Below are positions 16,940 through 24,894 of a DNA stretch of 64,000 nucleotides, one piece after another. How positions within the stretch are numbered: the first letter of the stretch is position 1; each line of letters begins with the position of its first letter. Under the pieces are notes generated by a model. It saw only the letters and a program-made list of their open reading frames with translations, was not told the origin of the DNA and ran no database searches. A program made the translations under genes and the position numbers. The DNA is from Gammaproteobacteria bacterium (GTDB lineage Bacteria; Pseudomonadota; Gammaproteobacteria; Burkholderiales; Gallionellaceae), in assembly GCA_018813765.1 (NCBI GenBank), contig JAHJBC010000009.1:186001-250000 (forward strand). Reading direction: 5' to 3'.

Positions 16940-17353
16940 TTATGAATCTGCGCTTGCGGCCTGCTGTTGTGCCTTCTTCAGATGCATGACCAGCGCACTG
17001 TCCATCATGGCCAGATGCGTATCGAACCACTCCGGCAAACCTTCCTTCACATAGGCGCGCACCAGCGGCAGATGGCCGCGCTTGAGGCTGCGGTTGAGTT
17101 GCTGCAGCTCGCCCAGCACGCGGTGGTGCTCGCTCTCGTGTTCCGGCAGTCCACGGTATTTCGACTCGCGCATCAACAACCCTTCGGCCTTAAAGTGCGC
17201 GGCAGTATGGTTGACCAGCGCCTGGAACAGGGGAGGGAACGCGGCATTGTCGGCCGCGATGAGCGCTGCCACCTGCGCGATGAACTCGCGGTGGGTGGTG
17301 TCCATCTCCGCCATGCCCAGCGCATGGCGCGCATCATCCCAGAGAATATTCAT
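16940..17353 (-). CDS. Bacteriohemerythrin-like O2-binding protein
   Basis: A 137-residue single-domain hemerythrin. The di-iron ligands are visible in order: H in MDTTHREF (about 21), H and E in HTAAHFKAEG (about 50-58), the pair in HESEHHRVLGE (about 72-77), and H/D in DTHLAMMDSALVMH (about 112-117). Hemerythrins bind O2 reversibly. In a nif cluster of a microaerophile a role in oxygen buffering or delivery is plausible. The length and motif spacing are normal. A family A repeat follows upstream of the start. Confidence 0.88.
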   Translation of the reverse strand: MNILWDDARHALGMAEMDTTHREFIAQVAALIAADNAAFPPLFQALVNHTAAHFKAEGLLMRESKYRGLPEHESEHHRVLGELQQLNRSLKRGHLPLVRAYVKEGLPEWFDTHLAMMDSALVMHLKKAQQQAASADS

Positions 17354-17378
17354 CCCAATTACTCTCTTGGAGTAACCA

Positions 17379-17583
17379 CGTCATTCCGGCGAAGGCCGGA
17401 ATCCAGATGATTAAAAAATTTCCCACGCAGTGGGCCAAAACCCCGGCTTAGCCTGCTTCGCAGGGTGATTTTCCTGTCTGGATTCCGGCAAACCCTCACC
17501 TCAATCCTCTCCCAGAGGGAGAGGAGGCGATTGCTCTTTCCCCCTCTGGGGGAAAGTTGGATAGAGGGCTGACCGGAATGACG
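17379..17583. repeat. Family A repeat, copy 4, split by a family B element
   Basis: The left arm is intact (17379-17406). The right arm begins at 17478 (CTGGATTCCGGC) and resumes at 17573 (CCGGAATGACG). The 83 bases between, 17490-17572, form a family B repeat whose hairpins are CCTCTCCCAGAGGGAGAGG and TTCCCCCTCTGGGGGAA. The break falls at the centre of the arm palindrome. This gives a relative order: A first, B later. Confidence 0.85.
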
Positions 17584-17603
17584 GGCTGATTGGTTTTCTG
17601 AAT

Positions 17604-18464
17604 TCATGCCGCCGCCAGGCTGCCGTTCCAACTCTGTGCCGCGGTGAGGAAATCCGCCACATCCGCATTCACGATCTCGACGTTGAGCCGGTCCAGATAG
17701 CGCTTCTCCTTGTCGGTCGGATGCGGGATCAGCGCCCAGCCGGCCGGCTTGTCAGCGCCGAAGATGACGTCGGAGAACACCATGCGGTCGGTGTCGCGGT
17801 TCAGGCGCTGGCCGAGCAGCAGGTAGCGTTTGTTCTGGCGCAGGCGCTTGACGAAGGAGGGGATGGCGAAGCCGCCCATCAGTTCGGTGATGTAATCGAC
17901 AAAGTCGGCATCCGAGGCGATGTAGTTCGATTCCGGCAGCGGCGTACCCAGCGGCTTGAACAGGATGGGCAGGCTGGTATCCACCGCCTCCTGCTCGATG
18001 GCGGAATACTTGTCGCCGTCGTACTGGAACAGCTTGAAGCGGTAGCCGGTGCCCGCCATGCGCGCGATGCCGGTGATCAGCGTGTGCGGTGTGGTCGCGT
18101 ATTGTTTCTGCAACTGGGTGTCGCGGTTGCAGTCGATGATATAGGGCAGCTTCTGCTGCGCCAGCCAGGCGTGCAGGGCGGAAGTGCTCCACTGCGTGTC
18201 GCGGTAGGTGGCGTCGAGGAAATTGTTCACCGCCTTGCGTCCGCGTTTCAGTTCCACATTCATCGCCGCGCGCGGGAATTCGTACATCAGCTTGGGCGCC
18301 ATCGGCTGGCCGTTGTTCATCGCGATGATCAAGCTGTCGCTGTCAGCCGGGATGGCTTTGCCCGAAGCCGGGTCGATCACGCCGTTCAAGGCGCCCGCGC
18401 CAAGATAGGGAACGACCGTGCCGTCGGACAGGCCGGAAAAGATAGTGTCGAATGCAGCGCTCAT
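17604..18464 (-). CDS. SIR2-like domain protein with its own sigma-54 promoter
   Basis: A 286-residue protein with a SIR2-like Rossmann pattern: VPYLGAGAL near residue 17 (GAG loop), YIIDCNRDTQ near 118 (TxNYD-like), PILFKPLGTP near 173 (KLHG-like), and YLLLGQRLNRDTDRM near 218. Such SIR2_2-type proteins bind NAD and many act as NADases or regulators. The ATG at 18464 follows GAGGAG. No deacetylase zinc Cys are present, so a protein deacetylase role is unlikely. A sigma-54 promoter 40 bases upstream links it to the nif regulon. The target is unknown; a connection with NAD-dependent control by DraT is only a thought. Confidence 0.72.
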   Translation of the reverse strand: MSAAFDTIFSGLSDGTVVPYLGAGALNGVIDPASGKAIPADSDSLIIAMNNGQPMAPKLMYEFPRAAMNVELKRGRKAVNNFLDATYRDTQWSTSALHAWLAQQKLPYIIDCNRDTQLQKQYATTPHTLITGIARMAGTGYRFKLFQYDGDKYSAIEQEAVDTSLPILFKPLGTPLPESNYIASDADFVDYITELMGGFAIPSFVKRLRQNKRYLLLGQRLNRDTDRMVFSDVIFGADKPAGWALIPHPTDKEKRYLDRLNVEIVNADVADFLTAAQSWNGSLAAA

Positions 18465-18502
18465 GGGAAATGACTCCTCGTGGTGGTAACGAGGTGATAC
18501 AT

Positions 18503-18518
18503 CGCAATAATCGGGCCA
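18503..18518 (-). promoter_or_regulatory. Sigma-54 promoter of the SIR2-like gene
   Basis: On the minus strand TGGCCCG-ATTA-TTGC(G) fits the -24/-12 consensus with a single change in the first block. It lies 40 bases before the start codon. No exact TGT-N10-ACA site was found in the next 200 bases, so the activator is uncertain. Confidence 0.65.
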
Positions 18519-18627
18519 GAGTACACATCCAGCACTGGCGCGGCTTGCGGCGGGGCGGGGGTTGGAGGGAATGCGACAAAATGCGAAACCCTGTCGCACA
18601 AGGGTGTGGGGGTAGGGCTTTGGGAGC

Positions 18628-18644
18628 GCCGACGTCTCGTCGGC
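18628..18644. other. Perfect stem-loop after the MBL-fold gene
   Basis: GCCGACG-TCT-CGTCGGC ends five bases from the MBL-fold stop codon. There is no T-tract on the minus strand, so it may be a weak terminator or another short repeat unit. Confidence 0.45.
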
Positions 18645-18648
18645 AATA

Positions 18649-19413
18649 TCAGAGCTTGAACACCTGCCCGCGCCGCAGCACCTGCGGATTGAATTCCCCG
18701 GCAGCCTGCATCACCTCGCTCATGGTGATGTCCTCGTATCCCGCCTCCATGTGCGCGATGTACAACTCCACCGGCCGCTGCAGCAGGCGCAGCCCCTGCG
18801 CCAGCAGGTTTGCCGTGTGGTGGCCGGAACGTTGCGCGCCGGTCGCATTGTCGTTGCGGAAGGTGCACTCCACCAGCAGGTACTTCAGGTTGGCGATGCT
18901 GTTCAAGGACAGCCAGAAATCCTCGCACAACGTGGTGTCGGCACTATATACCCAACTCGCGCTGCCGCTGTCCACCTGGTAAGCCACACACGGCACGGAA
19001 TGGCGCGCGGGCAGGGCGGTGATGCGGCGTCCGCCCAGCACCATCGTCTCGCCCAGCATGACAGGACGGAAGCGGATATAGGGCCGGTCATGCGTTGGCA
19101 ACACGGTGTAATCCGGCCATAGCCGGTTGTTGAGCATGTGCTGCCTGAGGGTGTCGATGGTCTCCTGCAAGGCGTACACGGTCAGTGCCTCGTCTCGAAA
19201 GCTGCCCGCGACATCGGCCAGCATGGGCAGCAGAGCACTGTGGTCGAGATGCGAATGGGTGAGGAATACGCTGCCGATGGCGATGGATTGTTCGAGGTTC
19301 AATTCGCCCGCGCCGGTGCCGACATCGATCAGGATGTCGTCATCGACCTGGTAGCAGGTGGTGCGCCGCTCGCCAGTGATGCTGCCGCTGCAGCCGAGGG
19401 TGGTAATGCGCAT
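18649..19413 (-). CDS. MBL-fold metallohydrolase (cAMP phosphodiesterase/RNase Z-like)
   Basis: A 254-residue metallo-beta-lactamase fold protein. The zinc motif THSHLDHSALLP (about 53-58) is intact, with further ligands H in PARHSVPC, D in YSADTT near 170 and H in YIAHME near 222. The opening MRITTLGCSGS resembles class II cyclic-nucleotide phosphodiesterase and ribonuclease Z-like enzymes. It lies upstream of the SIR2-like gene on the same strand with a 184-base gap that contains the sigma-54 promoter of that gene. The substrate is not known. Proteins of this type near nif genes occur in other diazotrophs, as I recall, without established function. Confidence 0.75.
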   Translation of the reverse strand: MRITTLGCSGSITGERRTTCYQVDDDILIDVGTGAGELNLEQSIAIGSVFLTHSHLDHSALLPMLADVAGSFRDEALTVYALQETIDTLRQHMLNNRLWPDYTVLPTHDRPYIRFRPVMLGETMVLGGRRITALPARHSVPCVAYQVDSGSASWVYSADTTLCEDFWLSLNSIANLKYLLVECTFRNDNATGAQRSGHHTANLLAQGLRLLQRPVELYIAHMEAGYEDITMSEVMQAAGEFNPQVLRRGQVFKL

Positions 19414-19475
19414 GGAAGCCTCCCATCGTCGTGGGTGCGAGAGAGTTTACTGCGAAATCTTTATGGTAAGGAGCA

Positions 19476-19499
19476 AAATGCAAAGGGCAATATTGCCCC
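19476..19499 (-). terminator. Possible terminator of the GGDEF gene
   Basis: On the minus strand GGGGCAATATTGCCC is followed by TTTGCATTTTGC. The palindrome is perfect but the T-tract is interrupted. It lies about 55 bases after the stop at 19554. Confidence 0.4.
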
Positions 19500-19553
19500 G
19501 AAGAGTTGCCCGAGAGCAGGAACGATCCGGAAGACAAGGCAATGTGCCCCAGC

Positions 19554-20564
19554 TTAACGAGTGAGGATCTCGACCCTGTTCTTGCCGCTCTTCTTGGCCC
19601 GGTACATCGCAATATCTGCGCGTTTGATGGTCTCTTCCAGCTGCTCTTGTTGCTCGTGGATGGCGATGCCGATGCTGGCGGTGCGGGCGCCGTTGGTGAA
19701 CTGATGTGTGGCGATGGCAGAGCGGATTTTCTCGCCCAGTTGTTTTGCGCCCTCCAGGTCGGCATGCAACAGCAGGACGAACTCCTCGCCTCCCCAGCGG
19801 GAGATGATGTCCACACTGCGGGTCAGTGAGCGAAGCAATGCGGATACTTCTTTCAGCAACAAGTCGCCGGCGTCGTGTCCCTGAGTGTCATTGATCTGCT
19901 TGAAACTATCCAGATCGATCAACAGCACGGCGACGGGATGCTGCGCACACATGGCTTGTTGCAAGGCGGAATCGGAGACTGTCTCAAAGCCGCGACGATT
20001 CAGCAGCCCGGTGAGCGGGTCGCATTGCGCAGACTGTTTGAGCAGTTGTTCCTGCTGTGTGCGCACCTTTTCATACAGGTAGGCGAATATGGAGCACAGG
20101 ATGAACGCGCCGACGGTCTGCGTGAAGCCGTAAAAAGTCACTTGCAGGGAGGTGCCGAACCAGGAGTACATCAGGTATGCGACGATCGTGGACGCAAGAC
20201 TGAAAACCGACAGCCATAAGCCAGTCTGAAGCCCGGCCAGATAGAAGAAGGCAAAAGGAAAGACCGTCGACCAGACGGCTTTTTCCGGATGCAGCGGCAT
20301 GTGGGTGACGGTCCCGAACAGATACATGCAAAGCAGCAACCAGATGACAAAATGCAGCGGTAGCGCGTGCGAGGCCCGGGTGTGGGCGATGAACATGACA
20401 ACCAGAATGCTGACGGAAATGAGCGCGCTCGCGGCTGCGCCGAGATGGTTGCCATTCAGCAAATCGATCGTTGCCACAACTGCGCCAAATACCGCGAGAA
20501 CCTTGAGCAGTTGTTTTGCGACAGCTTGCCGTTCGGGCGAGCAGGGGATGGGAAGGCTATACAT
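19554..20564 (-). CDS. Membrane diguanylate cyclase
   Basis: The protein has an N-terminal membrane region of about six hydrophobic helices (20-165), a short coiled linker and a GGDEF domain (about 175-335). The active site is intact as SRWGGEEF. The inhibitory RxxD site (RSVD) sits five residues before it, so product inhibition by c-di-GMP is expected. The ATG at 20564 (MYSLPIP) was chosen; an in-frame GTG at 20597 would add 11 residues, and neither has a strong ribosome binding site. It lies downstream in position of nif-associated genes but has no visible link to nitrogen fixation. Confidence 0.85.
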   Translation of the reverse strand: MYSLPIPCSPERQAVAKQLLKVLAVFGAVVATIDLLNGNHLGAAASALISVSILVVMFIAHTRASHALPLHFVIWLLLCMYLFGTVTHMPLHPEKAVWSTVFPFAFFYLAGLQTGLWLSVFSLASTIVAYLMYSWFGTSLQVTFYGFTQTVGAFILCSIFAYLYEKVRTQQEQLLKQSAQCDPLTGLLNRRGFETVSDSALQQAMCAQHPVAVLLIDLDSFKQINDTQGHDAGDLLLKEVSALLRSLTRSVDIISRWGGEEFVLLLHADLEGAKQLGEKIRSAIATHQFTNGARTASIGIAIHEQQEQLEETIKRADIAMYRAKKSGKNRVEILTR

Positions 20565-20822
20565 GTTCGACCAATTTTGCGGGTGCGCCAGCCACACTGT
20601 CTGTTATGGGCAGTGATGTTGTATTCGACGGCGTGAGCATGCATTTCCCTTCAAGCATCAAATACTGAAAATTGCGCTGAATGGAATGGTGGTATCAACT
20701 GCGCGGCGCAAGCATAGCAGAGTTACGAAAAACCCAAACCGCGAATGGAATAGGGTTTTGTGCCCTGCGGTGCCTGCAATGAACTGCGCAATTTTTCGAA
20801 GCCACGCCGGAATACACCGGAC

Positions 20823-22229
20823 TCAATTTGCGCTGTTTGCCGGTAACGGCAGCGCCAGCCGCAACACCTGCGCCAGATGCGTCGCCTCGCGCGCTGCGCC
20901 GTCGCGGATCTGGTGGCGGCAACTGGTGCCGTTGGCGATCAGCAAGGTGTCGGCATCGGCGGCGCGTACCGTTGGCAGCAACGAGAGTTCGCCCATCTTC
21001 ATCGATACGTCGTAATGCTCCGCCTCCATGCCGAACGAACCCGACATGCCGCAGCAGCTCGATTCAATGAACTCCACCTGCAAGCCCGGCACCAGCCCCA
21101 ATACCTTTGCCATCGCCGGCATCGCGCCGAACGCCTTCTGGTGGCAGTGGCCGTGTACCAGCACTTTCCCGGTCAGCGGCTTGAGCGGCAAGGCAAGCCG
21201 CTTGGCATCGTATTCGCGTGCGAGGAACTCTTCCAGCAGCACGGCCGACTTGGCGAGTTTCGTGACACGTTCGCCCAGGTTCAGCGCGTGATATTCGTCG
21301 CGCAACATCAGCAGACAGGATGGTTCCAACCCGATCACCGGCAGTCCGCGCACGGCGAAAGGGGTGAGCGCATCCAGCAAACGCGTGGCCTCGGCGCGCG
21401 CCTCGTCAATCAACCCGCTGGAGAGGAAAGTGCGGCCGCAGCACAGCGCACGTTCACCCGCCGCCGCTCGCGCAACGTGTACCGTGTAACCGGCGGCTTG
21501 CAACACCTCCAGCGCCGCCTGCGCGATCTGCGGATCGAGATGGTTGGAGAAGGTATCCACCAACAGCACGACTTCGCGCGCGCCGTCGGCAACCGCGACC
21601 GATTGCGGTTGCGATGAGATGAAATCCTGCGCTGCCGCTCTGGGGAGTGAACGCCTGGCCGCGATGCCCAGCCCGCTTTCCATTGTCCGCGCAATCAGCG
21701 GCACGCGTTTGCGCAACGCGCCCACCCAGTTGATCAATTTCAGGTGCCTGGCTAAGCGCGGCATATTGGCGAACAAACGCTCGCGCAGCGGCACATGCCC
21801 GAGTTGTTGCCAACGTTGCGCCAACGCTTCCACGCGCAGCAACGCCATATCCACACCATGCGGACATTCGCTTTTGCAGCCCTTGCAACTCACGCACAAT
21901 TCCATCGCCTCAGCCAACTCCGCGCTCAGGAATGGATGTGCGCCATACTTGCCATCGAGCGCAGCCTTGAGCGTGACGGCGCGATGGTGGGTGGAATGCT
22001 TCTCGTCGTCGGTGACGCGATAGCTGGGGCACATCACGCCTTTGTCTTTTTGCTGGCAATGGCGCTTGCCCATGCACACCGCTGCCGCCTTGGCATAACC
22101 GTCGCCCGTGGCCGGTGCGGCTGCCGCGCTCTCGCCGAAGCCGCCGAAATCAAAACTGCCGAAACTGCCGTAGCTCTCATAGGCCGACCAGTCGAGTTTG
22201 GTCTTTAGTGGTGAGTTGTTTTCATTCAT
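20823..22229 (-). CDS. Stand-alone Fe-S/CCG oxidoreductase domain protein (GlpC/YdiJ C-terminal-like)
   Basis: A 468-residue protein with a dicluster 4Fe-4S region (CMGKRHC...GVMCPSYR and CVSCKGCKSECPHGVDM, about 50-125) and two CCG-type domains (CCGRTFLSS near 265, SSCCGMSGSFG near 395). This matches the C-terminal half of large FAD-linked oxidases such as YdiJ or D-2-hydroxyglutarate dehydrogenase relatives. The FAD-binding half is absent here and not found beside it, so either the partner is elsewhere or this is a split or truncated derivative. The N-terminus begins with a Gly/Phe-rich stretch. Its first 100 codons are duplicated at 22863-23164. Confidence 0.8.
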   Translation of the reverse strand: MNENNSPLKTKLDWSAYESYGSFGSFDFGGFGESAAAAPATGDGYAKAAAVCMGKRHCQQKDKGVMCPSYRVTDDEKHSTHHRAVTLKAALDGKYGAHPFLSAELAEAMELCVSCKGCKSECPHGVDMALLRVEALAQRWQQLGHVPLRERLFANMPRLARHLKLINWVGALRKRVPLIARTMESGLGIAARRSLPRAAAQDFISSQPQSVAVADGAREVVLLVDTFSNHLDPQIAQAALEVLQAAGYTVHVARAAAGERALCCGRTFLSSGLIDEARAEATRLLDALTPFAVRGLPVIGLEPSCLLMLRDEYHALNLGERVTKLAKSAVLLEEFLAREYDAKRLALPLKPLTGKVLVHGHCHQKAFGAMPAMAKVLGLVPGLQVEFIESSCCGMSGSFGMEAEHYDVSMKMGELSLLPTVRAADADTLLIANGTSCRHQIRDGAAREATHLAQVLRLALPLPANSAN

Positions 22230-22540
22230 GATGTGTACGTAAATTCCAAAAATCAGTATCTCGTCATACCGGCGAAAGCCGGTATCCAGTCATAAAAATA
22301 ATTTCGCGTAGCGGACAGAGCAACAACAAGCGCTGACGATGTCGGATTGCCTACAGCCGTGATGATCTGCTTGAGAAGTCGGCAAATGTTGAGGTTGCAG
22401 GGGTTAGACCGAGGTCAGCCGGTATTGTGGGGCGCTACCGGGAGAAGAAAAGCAAAAAGCCGGCCAATCAGTCAGGCCGCTGTTTGTCTTGTATGCAGGT
22501 ATTACAATGCGCCAAAGCGTAATACCAAGGAGAGGCAGCC
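22230..22540. other. Gene-free stretch with a single family A arm and duplicated sequence
   Basis: This 311-base gap holds a single variant family A arm (22262-22289, CGTCATACCGGC type) and sequence that is repeated at 23165-23465 upstream of the truncated duplicate gene. The shared blocks include GATGTCGGATTGCCTACA and TTGAGAAGTCGGC. The right-hand end carries the AAGGAGAGG ribosome binding site of the antitoxin gene. No other gene is seen. Confidence 0.7.
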
Positions 22541-22783
22541 ATGACGACGACACTTACCCGCAAAGGCCGGGTCACCATCCCCAAGCAGATAAGGGATGCA
22601 CTGAACATGCAGCCCGGATGCTCGGTTCAGTTCGGTGTGAATCAGGAGGGTGATGTCGTTATCCACAAAGTCGGTGCATGCCCCAGCCGCAAGCCGGATC
22701 GCTTCGATTCCGTGCGCGGCAAGGCCGACATCAAATGGCGAACGGACGATTTGATGGCGTTGCTGCGTGCTGAGAAAGAATAG
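22541..22783 (+). CDS. AbrB/MazE-type antitoxin without its toxin
   Basis: An 80-residue SpoVT/AbrB-fold DNA-binding protein: TLTRKGRVTIPKQIRDAL is the swapped-hairpin motif, and the C-terminal DRFDSVRGKADIKWRTDDLMALLR resembles VapB-type antitoxins of VapC PIN toxins. The ATG at 22541 has AAGGAGAGG upstream. In VapBC operons the PIN toxin gene begins within a few bases of the antitoxin stop. Here the following DNA (22784-22860) has no such gene and then enters the duplicated gene fragment. It is therefore probably an orphan, the toxin having been lost in the rearrangement. Confidence 0.8.
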   Translation: MTTTLTRKGRVTIPKQIRDALNMQPGCSVQFGVNQEGDVVIHKVGACPSRKPDRFDSVRGKADIKWRTDDLMALLRAEKE

Positions 22784-22807
22784 TAGGGAGCGCAGAAGCG
22801 AGATGCT

Positions 22808-23164
22808 CTACTTTGGAGTCAGGTTGTAGAACAAATTCGATGCTGACCCCGAATCGTGCTCTAGGAATGGATGCGCGCCATACTTGCCATCGAGCGCAGC
22901 CTTGAGCGTGACGGCGCGATGATGGGTGGAATGCTTCTCGTCGTCGGTGACGCGGAAGCTGGGGCACATCACGCCCTGTTCTTTCTTCTGGCAATGGCGC
23001 TTGCCCATGCACACCGCCGCCGCCTTGGCATAACCGTCGCCCGTGGCAGGTGCGGCTGCCGCGCTCTCGCCGAAACCGCCGAAATCAAAACTGCCGAAAC
23101 TGCCGTAGCCCTCATAGGCCGACCAGTCGAGTTTGGTCTTTGGTGGTGAGTTGTTTTCATTCAT
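22808..23164 (-). pseudogene. Truncated duplicate of the Fe-S oxidoreductase N-terminus
   Basis: The first 101 codons repeat those of the gene ending at 22229 with a few changes (SPPKTKLDW, EGYGS, QKKEQGVMCPSF). They include the Cys motif CMGKRHC...GVMCPS. Homology stops abruptly at 22863, after GAHPFL. The frame then runs 17 codons into unrelated DNA (EHDSGSASNLFYNLTPK) before a stop. The second Cys motif and both CCG domains are missing, so it cannot be functional as the parent. About 95% identity in the shared part points to a recent event. Confidence 0.8.
22822..22856. repeat. Direct repeat flanking the duplicated fragment (left copy)
   Basis: GGTTGTAGAACAAATTCGAT... to CCCGAATCG here matches 23549-23595 (GGTTGTAGAACAAATCCGAT... 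to CCCGAATCG). The two copies bracket the truncated duplicate of the Fe-S oxidoreductase gene. Confidence 0.65.
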
Positions 23165-23615
23165 GATGTGTACGTAAATTCCAAAATTCAGTATCTCGTC
23201 ATACCGGCGAAGGCCGGTATCCAGTCATAAAAAATCATGCCACGTGGCGGGCAAAACCAAATGTTGTCGCGCCCGCGCGCCTGGATCGCCTCGTGCCATG
23301 CCGTATTGATTGCGACTCGACAACAAACGCCCGCGATGTCGGATTGCCTACAACCGTGATGCGCCGCTTGAGAAGTCGGCGGATGTTGGGGTTGCAGGAA
23401 TCAGACTGATGGCAGTCGATGTTGCAGAGTGCTATTGGGAGGTGTTGAGCAAGAAATCGGCCAAGGAAAAGGCATGCGTGAGGCTATGAGGATGTAGAAG
23501 GGCGGCTGGCTCAGGAAACCGTGGCACGTCCCCAATTATCCTTGGGAGGGTTGTAGAACAAATCCGATGCCGATTCGCGATGCTGTCCCGAATCGCTCAG
23601 AGAATTAATGAGTTT
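23165..23615. other. Gene-free duplicated upstream region with a second direct-repeat copy
   Basis: This 451-base stretch repeats the upstream region of the parent gene (compare 22230-22460) with an extra insert of about 60 bases near 23235-23320. It holds another single variant family A arm (23197-23224). The right copy of the GGTTGTAGAACAAAT direct repeat is at 23549-23595. No gene is seen, and there is no second antitoxin copy. Confidence 0.65.
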
Positions 23616-24191
23616 TCATCTAACCTGCCGTATCCAATCACGTACATGCATTTCAAGGCGTGTGACTTCTTCGTCACTTAATATGTTGGTATGCGCAACG
23701 ACGTTCCGAGAGCGTTCTGCATCTTGGAGTCTCGACAATGCCCATGATTGGGTGGGTAATAGGTCTTTGAATTCGTTCCAGTGATTCTGGATGAGCAACG
23801 CAAGATCGCCAAAATCTAGATAGTAGATTGGGTGCGGATTTCTGCCTGTGTGCCACTGATTTTTCGCTTCAGTTGCCTTTCTGTCTTCAACCTTTCTTTT
23901 CATTTCTCGAGAGGCGCGCTTTTCGAACCAATCATCCTTATCAATTTCTTCGAGGACTTCTCGGACAAACTCACGCACAACATTTTCAAGCACAAACAAC
24001 ATTCGGTAGCACCGTTGCATATATAAAGAGCCAGAACGGACTGCATCGGAAACTGGAGCAAGAAGATCAATATCGCTTCGCTCCTGTACAGAGCCAGTAG
24101 ACTCGCGGAGCTGGCCTGCAGCCTGCATGTCACGAATGGCATGCTTGGTTAGCAGGCCTCGGAACATAAAGTCAGAAAGATGGGATTTCAC
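23616..24191 (-). CDS. HEPN-domain protein (Swt1-like), second gene of a two-gene unit
   Basis: A 191-residue all-helical protein. The C-terminal part has the HEPN signature R-x4-H (RNVVAH near 163-168) followed by TNILSDEEVTRLEMHVRDW, resembling Swt1-type HEPN domains, which are usually RNases. The N-terminal half has a conserved VLENVVREFVREVL helix and a charged KRKVEDRKATEAKNQWH segment. It overlaps the upstream DUF5343 gene by four bases (ATGA), so the two are cotranslated. GC content is clearly lower than in the housekeeping genes, as expected for acquired DNA. A role in phage defence or as a toxin is inferred. Confidence 0.7.
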   Translation of the reverse strand: MKSHLSDFMFRGLLTKHAIRDMQAAGQLRESTGSVQERSDIDLLAPVSDAVRSGSLYMQRCYRMLFVLENVVREFVREVLEEIDKDDWFEKRASREMKRKVEDRKATEAKNQWHTGRNPHPIYYLDFGDLALLIQNHWNEFKDLLPTQSWALSRLQDAERSRNVVAHTNILSDEEVTRLEMHVRDWIRQVR

Positions 24192-24832
24192 ATCAATTCC
24201 TCACGAAGCGCCTTGAAAATCGCTCGGTAGGTGTCGACGTTTTGTGTGTCAGGTAGGTGAATTTCAAACCGATACACTAGACCAATCTGAGATTTGTGGG
24301 ACGCTCCCCCTTGCATAATGGCATTCAATTTAGATTGCGAATCATCTCTTGTATCAGACGTGCTGTCAGTTTCTTCAGCTTGTGTTTCTTTAGTAGGCTG
24401 TTCCGTAGCTGGCGAAGAAAAATCGGCATAGGTTGCAAGCGTGCGAAACGTTGAAGCAATCTTTTGGGCTACTGCATCTCCAGCCCCAGTCTTTGTTTTG
24501 AACCAACCTTTTAGGTTTTCTACCGACTTAGTGTTGGCCAAACGATCTGCTGTGAAAAGGTCATCGAATGCAATGCGTAGACGTGCTGCAAGAACTTGTT
24601 TTGCGTGGTTGTGATCCATGAACTCACGGTACGGCGCAAGGGGACGACCAGACTCATCCAGCAATCCAAGATACTTTAGTAGCTTCACGGCACCCCGATC
24701 ATTCGAGCTCGAAAATCCCAAATCCTTGAGGAAATCGAGATGGAATACCTCTGGCGCTCCTGCTCGCTGTATTGCATCAAGAATCTTGTGAAGGTTGGTA
24801 ACGGAGACCATGTACGGTACGTCTGAATTCAT
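24188..24832 (-). CDS. DUF5343 domain protein, first gene of the HEPN pair
   Basis: A 214-residue protein whose first 130 residues match the DUF5343 pattern: PYMVSVTNLHKILDAIQ, FLKDLGFSSSNDRGAVKLLKYLGLLDESGRPLAPY. These look like a winged-helix-type module. A Thr/Glu/Ser-rich linker (about 140-170) leads to a C-terminal part with QIGLVYRFEIHLPDTQNVDTYRAIFKALRE. It overlaps the HEPN gene by four bases. DUF5343 next to HEPN or related domains is seen in accessory regions of other genomes, as I recall. It might be a DNA-binding regulator or antitoxin of the HEPN protein. Confidence 0.7.
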   Translation of the reverse strand: MNSDVPYMVSVTNLHKILDAIQRAGAPEVFHLDFLKDLGFSSSNDRGAVKLLKYLGLLDESGRPLAPYREFMDHNHAKQVLAARLRIAFDDLFTADRLANTKSVENLKGWFKTKTGAGDAVAQKIASTFRTLATYADFSSPATEQPTKETQAEETDSTSDTRDDSQSKLNAIMQGGASHKSQIGLVYRFEIHLPDTQNVDTYRAIFKALREELM

Positions 24833-24894
24833 GAGCGTTCCTTAGGTAAGAGCATCAATTAAATTTGAATGGGCGATATGGGGGCGGAATGAAT

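Noticed and set aside
18589-18605. NifA site upstream of the SIR2-like gene
   Set aside because: The nearest TGT sequences have no ACA at the required ten-base distance.
22230-23615. CRISPR array suggested by recurring short sequences
   Set aside because: The recurrence is explained by a two-copy segmental duplication; there are no evenly spaced repeats with unique spacers here or elsewhere in the window.
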